A stretch of DNA of 64,000 nucleotides from Frigoribacterium sp. PhB116. GTDB taxonomy: Bacteria > Actinomycetota > Actinomycetes > Actinomycetales > Microbacteriaceae. The translations under genes and the position numbers were made by a program. Shown in pieces: positions 1 to 9,607 of this stretch (its first letter is position 1; each line of letters opens with the position of its first letter). Where the stretch lies: the NCBI RefSeq assembly GCF_004364285.1, contig NZ_SOBE01000002.1, forward strand, positions 744,001 through 808,000. The letters run 5' to 3'. Below the pieces are notes generated by a model that saw nothing but the letters and a program-made list of their open reading frames with translations, did no database searches and was not told where the DNA came from.

Positions 1-2
1 AG

Positions 3-908
3 TTCGGCGAGATCGTGTCCGACCTGCAGGCCGTGGTCGAGTCCGTGCGGCCGACGGCGATCGTCAGCTACGACGAGGACGGCGGCTACCACCACCCCGA
101 CCACGTCCGGGCCAACCGGGCCGCCGTGCGCGTCGCGCGCCTGGCCGAGGTGCCCTTCTTCGCCGTCGTCGCCGGCGCCGAACAGGCCACGGGGGCCGAG
201 GCCGAGGCGCTCGCCGCCGACGACTCGGTCCGCACGGTCGACGTCCGCGCCTCGACCGCGCGTCGTCTGGCCGCCCTGCGCCGCTACCGGACGCAGGTCG
301 AGGTCGTCGACCTGCCCCGGGGCGCGGCGGGGATCCTCTTCCCCCACGGCGCGGTCCAGCCCGTGGGCACGAGCGAGTCGTTCCGTTTCGTGCCGGAGCC
401 CGATTCCCGGGCGTCCGGCCCCGCCGGCGCCTCCGAGTTCGCCGACATGAGCACCGGCGGCCGCGTGGCGACCACGGTGCTCGCCCTCGCGGCGGGGGTC
501 GTCTTCGGGGCCCTCGGCACGGTCGCCCACCAGGGCACCGTCACCGTCGCCGGCGCGCCGATCTGGTCCGGCCTCGTCCTGTCGCTGGTGATGGCCGCGG
601 CGCTGCTGGCCGGCATGCGCCTCCTCTTCGGCTCCCGCGTCGTCGCGGTCGCGGTCGCGCTCGGCCTGCTCGGCGCCGCCGCGCTGCTGTCCCAGCCGGG
701 TGCGGGCGGCTCGGCGCTCGTGCCGGCGAACGGCCCCGGCTACGCGTGGACCTTCTGCCCCCTGCTCATCGCGATGGTCGTGATCGCCTGGCCGACCCTG
801 CCGCAGCGGGGCGCCGGGCCCGACGCCGGGTCGACCGCCGCGTCGTCGACCGCGTCCGACTCCGCGCCCACCGCCTCCTCCGCCGGCACCCAGCCGACGG
901 CGCGCTAG
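3..908 (+). CDS. MshB/PIG-L family deacetylase fused to a C-terminal membrane domain (5' end outside window)
   Basis: The reading frame is open to the left edge, so the N-terminus, including the AHPDDE-type zinc motif, lies outside. The visible part begins with the end of a PIG-L/LmbE deacetylase: the SYDEDGGYHHPDH segment carries the distal zinc histidine region and resembles MshB, which deacetylates GlcNAc-inositol in mycothiol synthesis. From about visible residue 145 the same frame continues, without a stop, into a hydrophobic domain with roughly four membrane segments and an Ala/Ser/Thr-rich tail. In mycobacteria, mshB is followed by a separate membrane-protein gene and, further on, by ferredoxin and dapC genes; here ferredoxin and dapC follow directly. 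The MshB role is inferred from motif and context; other PIG-L substrates are possible. An in-frame ATG at 447 could also start a separate membrane protein. Confidence 0.75.
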   Translation, partial: FGEIVSDLQAVVESVRPTAIVSYDEDGGYHHPDHVRANRAAVRVARLAEVPFFAVVAGAEQATGAEAEALAADDSVRTVDVRASTARRLAALRRYRTQVEVVDLPRGAAGILFPHGAVQPVGTSESFRFVPEPDSRASGPAGASEFADMSTGGRVATTVLALAAGVVFGALGTVAHQGTVTVAGAPIWSGLVLSLVMAAALLAGMRLLFGSRVVAVAVALGLLGAAALLSQPGAGGSALVPANGPGYAWTFCPLLIAMVVIAWPTLPQRGAGPDAGSTAASSTASDSAPTASSAGTQPTAR

Positions 909-911
909 GCT
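906..911 (+). promoter_or_regulatory. -10 hexamer for the ferredoxin gene
   Basis: TAGGCT overlaps the stop codon of the upstream gene. It predicts a transcript start near 918 and a leader of about 30 bases carrying the AAGGGA ribosome binding site at 931-936. No convincing -35 is visible. Confidence 0.4.
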
Positions 912-947
912 GGACCCTCTGCCCGAGGTGAAGGGAACCCCCCGAAC

Positions 948-1274
948 GTGACGTATGTGATCGCACTGCCCTGTGTGGATGTCAAAGACCGTGCCTGCAT
1001 CGACGAGTGCCCCGTCGACTGCATCTACGAGGGCGAACGCTCGCTCTACATCCACCCCGACGAATGCGTCGACTGCGGCGCCTGCGAGCCCGTGTGCCCC
1101 GTCGAGGCGATCTACTACGAGGACGACCTGCCCGACAAGTGGGCCGAGTACTACAAGGCCAACGTCGAGTTCTTCGACGAGATCGGCTCGCCCGGCGGTG
1201 CGGCGAAGGTCGGCGTCATCGCGGGCGACCACCCCGTGATCTCCGCCCTGCCCCCGCAGGGCGCGCAGGCCTAG
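948..1274 (+). CDS. fdxA: 7Fe ferredoxin (3Fe-4S plus 4Fe-4S)
   Basis: This 108-residue acidic ferredoxin starts at GTG 948 behind AAGGGA. Cysteines are at 9, 17, 21, 25, 40, 43, 46 and 50. By analogy with Azotobacter FdI, C9, C17 and C50 should hold the 3Fe-4S cluster and C21, C40, C43 and C46 the 4Fe-4S cluster, with C25 free. It is a cytoplasmic one-electron carrier; actinobacterial relatives serve cytochromes P450 and other oxidoreductases, but the partner here is unknown. dapC starts 13 bases downstream, the usual actinobacterial pairing, so the two are probably co-transcribed although their biochemical link is unclear. Confidence 0.93.
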   Translation: MTYVIALPCVDVKDRACIDECPVDCIYEGERSLYIHPDECVDCGACEPVCPVEAIYYEDDLPDKWAEYYKANVEFFDEIGSPGGAAKVGVIAGDHPVISALPPQGAQA

Positions 1275-1287
1275 GCCCCGGTCGATC

Positions 1288-2388
1288 GTGGCGCTGTCGC
1301 TGCCCGACTTCCCCTGGGACTCGCTCGCGGCGGCGGCCGCCGTCGCCCGTCGGCACGAGGGCGGCATCGTCGACCTCTCGGTCGGCTCGCCCGTCGACCC
1401 GACCCCCGAGGTCGTCGCCAGGGCCCTCTCGGCCGCGACCGACGCCCACGCCTACCCCCAGGTCGCCGGCACCCCCGCGCTGCGGGCGGCCGTCGCCGAG
1501 TGGTACGAGCGCAGGAGGGGCGTGTCCGGCCTGCAGGACGCGAACGTCCTGCCCACGATCGGCTCCAAGGAGCTCATCGCGGGCATGGCCCTCTGGCTCG
1601 GCCTAGGCCCCGGCGACACCGTCGTGCACCCCGTCGCCGCCTACCCGACCTACGCGCTCGGCGCTGCGCTCGTCGGCGCCGACGTGCTGGCCAGCGACGA
1701 CCCCGCCGAGTGGCCTGGGTCGACCCGGCTGATCTGGGTGAACAGTCCCGGCAACCCCGACGGAGCCGTCCTCGACCACGAGCACCTGCGTGCCGTCGTG
1801 GCGCGCGGCCGCGAGCTCGGCGCCGTCGTCGCCGGCGACGAGTGCTACGCGGAGCTCGGCTGGGAGGGCGAGTGGGCCGACAGCCCGACGCCCTGCATCC
1901 TCGACCCGAGGGTCGTCGGCGACGACCTGCACGGCGTCGTCAGCGTCTATTCACTCAGCAAGCAGTCGAACCTCGCGGGCTACCGGGCCGGCTTCGTGGC
2001 CGGCTGCGACCACGTGATCGGCCAGCTCCTGGCCGTGCGCAAGCACGCCGGCCTCATGCCGCCCGCCCCGGTGCAGGAGGCCATGCGTGCAGCCCTCGGC
2101 GACGAGGCGCACGTGCGTGAGCAGAAGGAGCGCTACCGGGCCCGTCGCGCGGCCCTGGCACCGGCGCTCGAGGCCGCGGGCTTCCGCATCGACCACAGCG
2201 AGGCCGGGCTCTACCTCTGGGCGACCCGAGACGAGGTTTGCTGGACGAGCGTCGACTGGTTCGCCGAGCGCGGCGTTCTCGTCGCGCCCGGCAGCTTCTA
2301 CGGCGTCGACGGCGGGCGCCACGTGCGGGTCGCCCTCACGACGACGGACGAGCGGATCGCCGCGGCCGTGGAGCGCCTCCAGGGCTGA
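1288..2388 (+). CDS. dapC: succinyldiaminopimelate aminotransferase, DapC type
   Basis: A fold-type I PLP aminotransferase of 366 residues. It would convert N-succinyl-2-amino-6-ketopimelate to N-succinyl-LL-diaminopimelate with glutamate as amino donor. Visible active-site features are Asn152 and Asn156 in NSPGNPDG, Asp184 in AGDECY (pyridine nitrogen) and the Schiff-base Lys225 in YSLSKQSN. The GTG start at 1288 gives the expected N-terminus (LPDFPWDSL). It sits between ferredoxin and gltA, near dapD and dapE, which supports the succinylase route of DAP synthesis. The exact substrate rests on family and context. Confidence 0.9.
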   Translation: MALSLPDFPWDSLAAAAAVARRHEGGIVDLSVGSPVDPTPEVVARALSAATDAHAYPQVAGTPALRAAVAEWYERRRGVSGLQDANVLPTIGSKELIAGMALWLGLGPGDTVVHPVAAYPTYALGAALVGADVLASDDPAEWPGSTRLIWVNSPGNPDGAVLDHEHLRAVVARGRELGAVVAGDECYAELGWEGEWADSPTPCILDPRVVGDDLHGVVSVYSLSKQSNLAGYRAGFVAGCDHVIGQLLAVRKHAGLMPPAPVQEAMRAALGDEAHVREQKERYRARRAALAPALEAAGFRIDHSEAGLYLWATRDEVCWTSVDWFAERGVLVAPGSFYGVDGGRHVRVALTTTDERIAAAVERLQG

Positions 2389-2392
2389 CCGC

Positions 2393-2398
2393 TAGGGT
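2393..2398 (+). promoter_or_regulatory. -10 hexamer of gltA, predicted leaderless
   Basis: TAGGGT lies six bases before GTG 2405 (spacer GACAGG), so transcription should begin at or within a base of the start codon. There is no room for a conventional ribosome binding site. Confidence 0.5.
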
Positions 2399-2404
2399 GA
2401 CAGG

Positions 2405-3700
<1,296 letters not shown>

Positions 3701-3720
3701 CAGCGGCACCAGCAGCGCAG

Positions 3721-3780
3721 ACGGGCGGGTCCGTCGTGACCGGGCGTCGACGACGACCCGGGGACGACGGACCCGCCCGT
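3721..3780. terminator. bidirectional terminator between gltA and dapD
   Basis: A perfect 17-base inverted repeat, 3721-3737 paired with 3764-3780, with a 26-base loop, lies between convergent gltA and dapD. There is no long T-run, as is common in high-GC actinobacteria. Confidence 0.75.
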
Positions 3781-3793
3781 CCTGTCCTCGCCG

Positions 3794-4762
3794 CTACGCG
3801 TGCAGCTGCGAGTTGAGCGTGATGCCGTGGCCCTTGCGCGGCAGCACCTCGACGGCGCCGGTCACCGAGTTGCGGCGGAACAGCAGCCCCGGGCGGCCCG
3901 AGAGCTCGACGGCCTTGACCGTCTGCTGCTTGCCGTCGTTCGTCGGCGTGCCGCCCACGACGACGACCTTGGTGCCCGCCGTGACGTAGAGGCCGGCCTC
4001 GACGACGGTGTCGTCGCCGATCGCGATGCCGATGCCGGCGTTGGCGCCGAGCAGCGCGCGCTCGCCGATGGTGATGCGCTGGGTGCCGCCTCCCGACAGG
4101 GTCCCCATGATGGAGGCGCCGCCTCCGATGTCCGACCCGTCGCCGACGACGACCCCCTGCGAGATGCGGCCCTCGACCATCGACGCGCCGAGCGTGCCCG
4201 CGTTGAAGTTGACGAAGCCCTCGTGCATCACGGTGGTGCCGGGTGAGAGGTGGGCGCCGAGGCGCACCCGCGACGCGTCGGCGATGCGCACGCGGTCGGG
4301 GGTGACGTAGTCGAGCATCCGCGGGAACTTGTCGATGCCCGTCGTCGCGATGCCGGCGCGCTGCAGCGACGGGCGGAGGCGGGTGAAGTCGTCGGGGTGC
4401 ACCGGTCCGGCGTTGGTCCAGACGACGATGGGCAGGTGGCCGAAGACGCCGTCGAGGTCGATGGTGTTCGGCGCGACGAGCAGGTGGCTCAGGAGGTGCA
4501 GCCGCAGGTAGGCGTCGGGGGTCGACGCAGGAGGCGTGGCGAGCTCGATCTCGACGGTCACCGGGACGAGGTCGACGCCTCGACGGGCGTCGGTGCCGGC
4601 GGCGTCTGCGATCTCGGCGGGCACGAGGGCCGGGTCGCGGTCGGCGGGCAGCCGGCCGAGCGACGGCGCGGGGAACCAGGTGTCGAGCGTGCTGCCGTCG
4701 CTGGCGACGGTGGCGAGCCCGTACCCGTGGGCGTGGGTGGCGGCGGGGGTGTCCGTGGTCAT
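3794..4762 (-). CDS. dapD: 2,3,4,5-tetrahydropyridine-2,6-dicarboxylate N-succinyltransferase
   Basis: A 322-residue acyltransferase that uses succinyl-CoA to make N-succinyl-2-amino-6-ketopimelate, the committed succinylase step of DAP and lysine synthesis. The middle and C-terminal parts show left-handed beta-helix hexapeptide repeats, for example the segment from VNFNAGTLG through [10 protein letters not shown] and [14 protein letters not shown]. The longer N-terminal domain is typical of actinobacterial DapD. It starts at ATG 4762 behind GAGGGC. It is divergent from dapE with 71 bases between, each gene having its own -10 hexamer. Confidence 0.93.
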   Translation of the reverse strand: MTTDTPAATHAHGYGLATVASDGSTLDTWFPAPSLGRLPADRDPALVPAEIADAAGTDARRGVDLVPVTVEIELATPPASTPDAYLRLHLLSHLLVAPNTIDLDGVFGHLPIVVWTNAGPVHPDDFTRLRPSLQRAGIATTGIDKFPRMLDYVTPDRVRIADASRVRLGAHLSPGTTVMHEGFVNFNAGTLGASMVEGRISQGVVVGDGSDIGGGASIMGTLSGGGTQRITIGERALLGANAGIGIAIGDDTVVEAGLYVTAGTKVVVVGGTPTNDGKQQTVKAVELSGRPGLLFRRNSVTGAVEVLPRKGHGITLNSQLHA

Positions 4763-4769
4763 GCCCTCG

Positions 4770-4775
4770 ATCGTA
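4770..4775 (-). promoter_or_regulatory. -10 hexamer of dapD, predicted leaderless
   Basis: TACGAT on the minus strand, seven bases (CGAGGGC) before ATG 4762. The spacer also resembles a ribosome binding site, so a very short leader cannot be excluded. Confidence 0.45.
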
Positions 4776-4820
4776 GGGCGGCGGGGAGGCGCCGCCCGGC
4801 GACCTGCCGGGCACCGGCCC

Positions 4821-4826
4821 TACACT
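4821..4826 (+). promoter_or_regulatory. -10 hexamer of dapE, predicted leaderless
   Basis: TACACT lies seven bases before ATG 4834. With the dapD hexamer at 4770-4775 it makes a compact divergent promoter for the two dap genes. Confidence 0.5.
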
Positions 4827-4833
4827 CGGGTCC

Positions 4834-5910
4834 ATGCCGCCCTTCGACCTGAGCGTGTCCGCCGTCGACGTCACCCGCCAGCTCTGCGACGTCGAGTCCG
4901 TCTCCGGGAACGAGCAGGCGGTGGCCGACTCGATCTGGCAGACCCTCGAGGGGCACGAGCACCTCACGCTGTTCCGCGACGGCGACGCGATCGTCGCCCG
5001 GACGGAGTTCGGCCGCGACAGTCGCGTGGTCATCGCCGGGCACATCGACACCGTGCCGCTGAACGACAACCTGCCCACCCGGTTCGAGACCGACGACGAC
5101 GGGGTCGAGTACCTGTGGGGCCGCGGCACCGTCGACATGAAGGCGGGCAGCGCCGTCCACCTCCGCCTCGCGGTCGAGCTCACGGAGCCCGTGGTCGACG
5201 TCACGTGGGTCTGGTACGACCACGAAGAGGTGTCGGACGCCCTCAACGGGCTGGGGCGGCTCGCACGGCTGCACCCGCACCTCCTCGAGGCCGACTTCGC
5301 CATCCTCGGCGAGCCGACCCGCAGCGAGGTCGAGGGCGGCTGCAACGGCAACCTGCGGGCAGAGATCCGCACCTTCGGTGCCCGGTCGCACAGCGCGCGC
5401 TCGTGGGTGGGCTCGAACGCCATCCACGCGGCCGCCCCGATCCTCGACCGCCTGGCCGCGTACGAGGCGCGCGAGGTCGAGGTCGACGGCCTCGTCTACC
5501 GCGAGGGGCTGAACGCCGTCGGGATCACGGGCGGCGTGGCCGGCAACGTCATCCCCGACGAGTGCATGGTGCACGTCAACTACCGCTTCGCGCCGAGCCG
5601 CAGCGCGGACGAGGCCGTCGCGCGCGTCCGCGAGCTCTTCGCCGACTTCGACGTGACGATCGTCGACCTCGCCCCGGGCGCCCGCCCCGGCCTCGACGCC
5701 CCGCTGGCCCGGCAGTTCCTCGAGGCCGTCGGCGGCGAGGCGAAGCCGAAGTACGGCTGGACCGACGTCGCCCGCTTCTCCGCCCTCGGCGTGCCCGCGG
5801 TCAACTACGGCCCCGGCGACCCGCTGCTGGCCCACCACGACGACGAGCGCGTGCCCGTGCAGCAGATCCTCGACAACGAGCGCGGACTGCGGGCGTGGCT
5901 GACGGCCTGA
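4834..5910 (+). CDS. dapE: succinyl-diaminopimelate desuccinylase
   Basis: An M20 dizinc amidohydrolase of 358 residues that releases succinate from N-succinyl-LL-DAP. Expected metal and catalytic residues are visible: His70 and Asp72 (AGHIDT), bridging Asp101 (GTVDMKAG), Glu131/Glu132 (DHEEVSD), Glu160 (LGEPT) and a C-terminal HH in LLAHHDDE. A lid/dimerisation domain lies between about residues 170 and 280. With dapC and dapD it completes the visible part of the succinylase pathway. The next gene starts inside its last codons. Confidence 0.95.
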   Translation: MPPFDLSVSAVDVTRQLCDVESVSGNEQAVADSIWQTLEGHEHLTLFRDGDAIVARTEFGRDSRVVIAGHIDTVPLNDNLPTRFETDDDGVEYLWGRGTVDMKAGSAVHLRLAVELTEPVVDVTWVWYDHEEVSDALNGLGRLARLHPHLLEADFAILGEPTRSEVEGGCNGNLRAEIRTFGARSHSARSWVGSNAIHAAAPILDRLAAYEAREVEVDGLVYREGLNAVGITGGVAGNVIPDECMVHVNYRFAPSRSADEAVARVRELFADFDVTIVDLAPGARPGLDAPLARQFLEAVGGEAKPKYGWTDVARFSALGVPAVNYGPGDPLLAHHDDERVPVQQILDNERGLRAWLTA

Positions 5911-7169
5911 CCACGCGGCCGTCCCCGGCGTCGTCGACCCGTCCGGCGTCGTCGGGCCGTCCGGCGTCGCGTGCCTCCGACGCGCGCCGCTGGCTGACCG
6001 TCCGCTGGCGGCTGCTGCCGTGGTGGGCCCGCGTGCTCGGCGTGTTCGTGCTGTCGCGCGTCGTCAGCACGGCGCTGCTGGTCAGCTTCGCGCAGCGGCA
6101 AGGCGCCAACGCCTGGACGCTCGCGAGCCCGGACTACGCGAGCTTCGCCAGCATCTGGGACGGCCACTGGTACTACATCATCGCGGCCGTGGGGTACCCG
6201 TCGGCCCTGCCGCTCACCGAGACGGGCCACGTCGCCGAGAACGCGTGGGCGTTCATGCCGGCCTACCCGTTCCTCGTGCGCGGTCTGATGGAGCTGACCG
6301 GCGCCTCCTTCGCGACCCTCGCCGTCGTCGTGTCGACCGTCTTCGCGGGCGGCACGGCGCTGCTCTTCCACAAGCTCCTCCGACGGGTGCTGCCCGAGGG
6401 CACCGCGCTCTTCGGCGTGGTGCTGTTCTGCGCCTCGCCGCTGTCGCCGCTGCTGCAGGTCGCGTACGCCGAGTCGATGTTCCTGTTCCTGCTCTGTGCG
6501 GCCCTGCTGCTGCTCCTGCAGCGGCGATACGTGGCGATGCTGCCGGTGGTGCTGGTCATGTCGTTCACGCGGCCGGGCGCCCTGCCGCTGGCCCTCGCGC
6601 TCGGCCTGCACACGATCTGGCGCTGGTGGCGCCGACGCGACGACCCGTTCCCCGGCCGCGAGATGCTCGCCGCAGGGACGGCGACGGTGGCGACGGCGGT
6701 CTTCGGGGTCGGCTGGCTGCTCGTCGCCGGACTCGTCACCGGCAGGCTCGACGCGTACACCGAGACGGAGCTCGCCTGGCGCTCGGCGTACATCGGCTAC
6801 GGCCCGCTGGTGCCGTTCACGCCCTGGATCGAGGGTGCGAACTGGTGGTTCCCGGGTGGTCTGGGGGTGGCTCTGCTGGTGATCTCGGTGATCGCCCTCG
6901 GAGTGCTCCTGCTCAGTCCGTGGGGACGCCGACTCGGTGTCGACCTGCGGCTCTGGAGCCTCGCCTACGCGCTCTACCTGCTCGCCGTTTTCTTCCCGCA
7001 GTCGAGCACCTGGCGCCTGCTGATGCCGCTGTTCCCGCTGCTCGGCGTGCTCGCGCTGCCGCGCTCGAGGGTCTGGCGAGTCGTGATCGTGCTGCTCGCC
7101 GTGGCGGGCCAGTGGCTCTGGATCGACTGGTGCTGGTGGGTGGACGGGTACGACTGGACGCCCCCGTGA
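5895..7169 (+). CDS. polytopic membrane mannosyltransferase, PIG-V/GT-C type
   Basis: A 424-residue membrane protein with about nine or ten hydrophobic segments after a short Ser/Ala/Arg-rich cytoplasmic head. The first large extracytoplasmic loop carries a WDGHWYYIIAAVGYP motif; DGxxY motifs of this type mark PIG-V-like polyprenol-phosphate-dependent GT-C enzymes. It probably transfers mannose from a lipid carrier to a glycolipid or glycoprotein on the outer face of the membrane. The GTG start at 5895 overlaps the end of dapE by 16 bases, suggesting translational coupling; GTGs further in would cut the N-terminal helix. The acceptor is unknown and the link to dapE is probably only positional. 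Confidence 0.75.
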   Translation: MADGLTTRPSPASSTRPASSGRPASRASDARRWLTVRWRLLPWWARVLGVFVLSRVVSTALLVSFAQRQGANAWTLASPDYASFASIWDGHWYYIIAAVGYPSALPLTETGHVAENAWAFMPAYPFLVRGLMELTGASFATLAVVVSTVFAGGTALLFHKLLRRVLPEGTALFGVVLFCASPLSPLLQVAYAESMFLFLLCAALLLLLQRRYVAMLPVVLVMSFTRPGALPLALALGLHTIWRWWRRRDDPFPGREMLAAGTATVATAVFGVGWLLVAGLVTGRLDAYTETELAWRSAYIGYGPLVPFTPWIEGANWWFPGGLGVALLVISVIALGVLLLSPWGRRLGVDLRLWSLAYALYLLAVFFPQSSTWRLLMPLFPLLGVLALPRSRVWRVVIVLLAVAGQWLWIDWCWWVDGYDWTPP

Positions 7170-7215
7170 GCCGGGTGACGCCTCCTCCTGTTTAGGTGTC
7201 AGCCGCAGAATCACG

Positions 7216-7221
7216 GATAAT
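7216..7221 (+). promoter_or_regulatory. -10 hexamer upstream of the DUF3117 gene
   Basis: GATAAT lies 33 bases before ATG 7255. The leader contains a good ribosome binding site, AAGGGGA at 7241-7247. It is one of the few intergenic spots here that is AT-richer than its surroundings. Confidence 0.45.
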
Positions 7222-7254
7222 GGGATCTGAATCTTCGCGAAAGGGGACTATCTG

Positions 7255-7425
7255 ATGGCAGCCATGAAGCCGAGGACCGGCGACGGGCCTATGGAGGCCG
7301 TGAAGGAGGGCCGTCTCATCATCGTGCGCGTTCCGCTCGAAGGTGGCGGCCGCCTCGTGGTGTCGGTCAACGACGACGAAGCACGAGAGCTCCACGACGC
7401 GCTGGCGAACGTCGTCGGCGACTAG
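7255..7425 (+). CDS. DUF3117 small protein
   Basis: A 56-residue protein starting MAAMKPRTGDGP and ending ALANVVGD, with a strong upstream AAGGGGA. The pattern (Lys-Pro-Arg-Thr-Gly-Asp-Gly-Pro, then a basic beta hairpin with EGGGRLVVS and an acidic DDEARELHDAL helix) is the actinobacterial DUF3117 family, whose function is not known. Length is full for the family. It has its own promoter and terminator, so it is a monocistronic unit. The strong conservation and small size suggest a regulatory or nucleic-acid-associated role, but nothing in the sequence proves it. Confidence 0.9.
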   Translation: MAAMKPRTGDGPMEAVKEGRLIIVRVPLEGGGRLVVSVNDDEARELHDALANVVGD

Positions 7426-7447
7426 GCACGACCTCCCGCATCACCCT

Positions 7448-7482
7448 CGACGCCCCGTCGGCCCCAGGCCGGCGGGGCGTCG
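7448..7482 (+). terminator. terminator after the DUF3117 gene
   Basis: A 16-base stem (7448-7463 with 7467-7482) with one mismatch and a three-base loop, beginning 22 bases after the stop. It can also serve the convergent methyltransferase gene ending at 7544. Confidence 0.7.
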
Positions 7483-7543
7483 GCGTGCGGACGGCGTCGG
7501 CGTGCGTGCGGACGCCGTGCGCCCAGCGACGGGCTCGGGGCCG

Positions 7544-8170
7544 TCAGCGCTTGACGAGCTGGAGGAGGCCGTCGCCGGCCGTCGACAGCGAGCTGATCAC
7601 GGCGGGCGAGGTCGAGACCTCGGTGAGCAGGGTGCGGAACCCCGTCGTCGTCGCGTCGCGCCTCGCCGGGTTGGCGACCGCACCGTGCCACAGCGCGTGC
7701 GCGACGAGCACGAGGCCGCCGGGGCGGGCCATCCGGAGCCCGTGCTCGACGTACTCGATGACGGAGCCGGGGTCGGCGTCGACGAAGACGACGTCGTAGC
7801 TGTTCTCGTTCATCCGCGGCAGCACCTCGGCGGCCCGGCCGGTGATCAAGCGCACCCGGGCGGCAGGCACGCCGCCGCGCAGGTAGGCGTCGCGCGCCGC
7901 CTGCTGGTGCTCGATCTCACGGTCGATGGAGGTGAGGGTCGCGTCGGGCGCACCGGCGAGCAGCCAGAGGCCGCTGACGCCGACCCCGGTGCCGATCTCG
8001 ATGATGCTGCGGGCCCGCGACGAGGCGGTGGCGACGGCCAGCTGCGCGCCGACGGCGGGGGAGACGGCCTCGACCCCGACCTCGAGCGAGTGCTGCCGAG
8101 CCTCGGCCAGCGGTCCGCTCTCCGTCACGAGTTCTTCCGCGAACTTCCAGCTCGATTCGATCTGCGACAC
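7544..8170 (-). CDS. O-methyltransferase, class I SAM-dependent
   Basis: A 208-residue Rossmann methyltransferase of the caffeoyl-CoA/catechol O-methyltransferase-like family common in actinobacteria. Motif I is IIEIGTGVGVSG, followed by an acidic residue in SIDRE. The metal/catalytic-loop region includes VVFVDADPGS. The substrate is not predictable. The longer frame starting at 8230 would add a basic, non-conserved head; GTG 8170 is preferred because GAGGA lies directly upstream and the protein then begins SQIESSWKFAEEL, as in relatives. It is divergent from tatB across a 62-base promoter region and shows no pathway neighbours. Confidence 0.85.
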   Translation of the reverse strand: MSQIESSWKFAEELVTESGPLAEARQHSLEVGVEAVSPAVGAQLAVATASSRARSIIEIGTGVGVSGLWLLAGAPDATLTSIDREIEHQQAARDAYLRGGVPAARVRLITGRAAEVLPRMNENSYDVVFVDADPGSVIEYVEHGLRMARPGGLVLVAHALWHGAVANPARRDATTTGFRTLLTEVSTSPAVISSLSTAGDGLLQLVKR

Positions 8171-8189
8171 ACTCACTCCTCGGTGCCCA

Positions 8190-8195
8190 AGCCTA
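8190..8195 (-). promoter_or_regulatory. -10 hexamer of the O-methyltransferase gene
   Basis: TAGGCT on the minus strand. The predicted transcript start near 8183 leaves a short leader with the GAGGA ribosome binding site before GTG 8170. Confidence 0.4.
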
Positions 8196-8220
8196 GGGGC
8201 TGGCTGTCGGGGGCAGACGT

Positions 8221-8226
8221 TAGTCT
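8221..8226 (+). promoter_or_regulatory. -10 hexamer of tatB, predicted leaderless
   Basis: TAGTCT lies six bases (GCATGC) before GTG 8233. Confidence 0.45.
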
Positions 8227-8232
8227 GCATGC

Positions 8233-8640
8233 GTGTCCCTGTTCGGTCTGACGTTCGACAAGCTGCTGGTGATCGGCGTGCTCGCCGTCTTCCTCCTCGG
8301 CCCCGAGCGCCTGCCCGGCTACGCCTCGAAGCTGGCCCAGCTCGTCCGCAGCCTGCGCGACATGGCGAACGGCGCGAAGGCCCGCATGCGCGACGAGATG
8401 GGGCCCGAGTTCGACGAGGTCGAGTGGCAGAAGCTCGACCCGCGGCAGTACGACCCGCGGCGCATCATCCGCGACGCCCTCCTCGACGCCCCCGAGGCCG
8501 CCACCAAGCCCGTGTCGGGCGCCATGGCCCCGGCGACGGCGGCTGCCGTGTCGGTCGGGCTCCCCGGCGGCGGCCCACGGCCGGCGCCCGAGCCGCTCGC
8601 GGTCGGCGAGGTGCCCCCGTGGGACGCCGAGGCGACCTAG
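8233..8640 (+). CDS. tatB: twin-arginine translocase subunit TatB
   Basis: A 135-residue protein with a single N-terminal membrane helix (residues about 3-20, LTFDKLLVIGVLAVFLLGP) followed by the GPERLPGYASKLAQLVRSLR amphipathic helix and a polar tail rich in Pro and Ala. The Gly-Pro hinge and the conserved glutamate just after it are diagnostic of TatA/TatB; the length and PGYASKL pattern favour TatB. It binds folded twin-arginine precursors with TatC at the cytoplasmic membrane. tatA and tatC are not in the window, as is usual in this group where tatB stands alone. Confidence 0.88.
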   Translation: MSLFGLTFDKLLVIGVLAVFLLGPERLPGYASKLAQLVRSLRDMANGAKARMRDEMGPEFDEVEWQKLDPRQYDPRRIIRDALLDAPEAATKPVSGAMAPATAAAVSVGLPGGGPRPAPEPLAVGEVPPWDAEAT

Positions 8641-8686
8641 CCCTGCCCCGCCGCCGGTCGCGCAGCTCCGGCCCTGCAGCACCGCG

Positions 8687-9601
8687 TCAGACCCCGCCGT
8701 GCAGCGCGGCGACCCGCGAGGCCTCCGCGCGCAGGGCGTCGACGACGCGGCGGACGGACGGCCGCTCCGCCCGGTCGCGACGCATCAGCACCGAGACGTA
8801 GCGGACGGCTCGGATGCTCTCGAGGGGCAGCAGGACCATGTCGTCCCGCGCCTCCTTCGCGGTGAACCGGGGCAGCACCGCGATGCCGAGGCCGGCCCCC
8901 ACGAGCGACTCGGTCACCTTGGTGTCGCTGAAGCGCTGGGCGACGCGCACGGGGCTGCCCGTGACGCGCTCGATCTCGCGGTAGACCCACTCGAACGGGA
9001 AGTCGGTCGGGACCCCGATCCACGTCTCGCCCTCGAGGTCGCCCGGCGAGAGCGAGGCTCGTCCCGCGAGTCGGTGGTCGGCCGGCAGCGCCACGTCGAG
9101 GGGCTCCGTGAGCAGCGGGACCGTCACGAGTCCGCGCCCGCGCCAGGCGCGCCCATCGGGGGAGTGCGCGACGACGACGTCGTGGTCGGCGGCGAGGTCG
9201 GCGAACTCGAGGATGGACGGGTCGTGGTCGGTCGCCACGACCGTGAGGCCCGGCGTCTCGGCGATGGTCCGGAGCAGGCCAGGCAGCAGCATCTGCCCGC
9301 CGGTGGGGAAGGTCGCGAGGGTGACCTCGCCCTGGGGCGTCGCGACGAAGTCGGCCCAGACGGCCTGGGCGCGCTCGAGGGCCACGGCCACGTCGGTGGC
9401 GGTCTGGGCGAGGACGCGGCCCGAGCCCGTCAGGACGACGCCGCGGCCCACCCGCTCGGTCAGGGCGACCCCGGCCTCCTTCTCGAGGACCTTCAGCTGC
9501 TGCGAGACGGCCGAGGGGGTACGGTGCGTCGCCTTGGCGACCGCGGCGATGCTGCCCCGCTCGGCGAGTTCCCGGAGCAGTTCCAGCCTCTTGACGTCCA
9601 T
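8687..9601 (-). CDS. LysR-family transcriptional regulator
   Basis: A 304-residue LysR-type regulator. Residues 1-60 form the winged helix-turn-helix (LRELAERGSIAAVAKATHRTPSAVSQQLKVLEKEAG) and about 90-295 a type 2 periplasmic-binding-fold effector domain. The effector is not predictable. A near-perfect palindrome sits immediately upstream, over its own -10, which fits autorepression. The divergent side encodes a 40-residue membrane peptide from 9845, a candidate target. No metabolic gene adjoins it. Confidence 0.9.
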   Translation of the reverse strand: MDVKRLELLRELAERGSIAAVAKATHRTPSAVSQQLKVLEKEAGVALTERVGRGVVLTGSGRVLAQTATDVAVALERAQAVWADFVATPQGEVTLATFPTGGQMLLPGLLRTIAETPGLTVVATDHDPSILEFADLAADHDVVVAHSPDGRAWRGRGLVTVPLLTEPLDVALPADHRLAGRASLSPGDLEGETWIGVPTDFPFEWVYREIERVTGSPVRVAQRFSDTKVTESLVGAGLGIAVLPRFTAKEARDDMVLLPLESIRAVRYVSVLMRRDRAERPSVRRVVDALRAEASRVAALHGGV

Positions 9602-9607
9602 GTAGTG

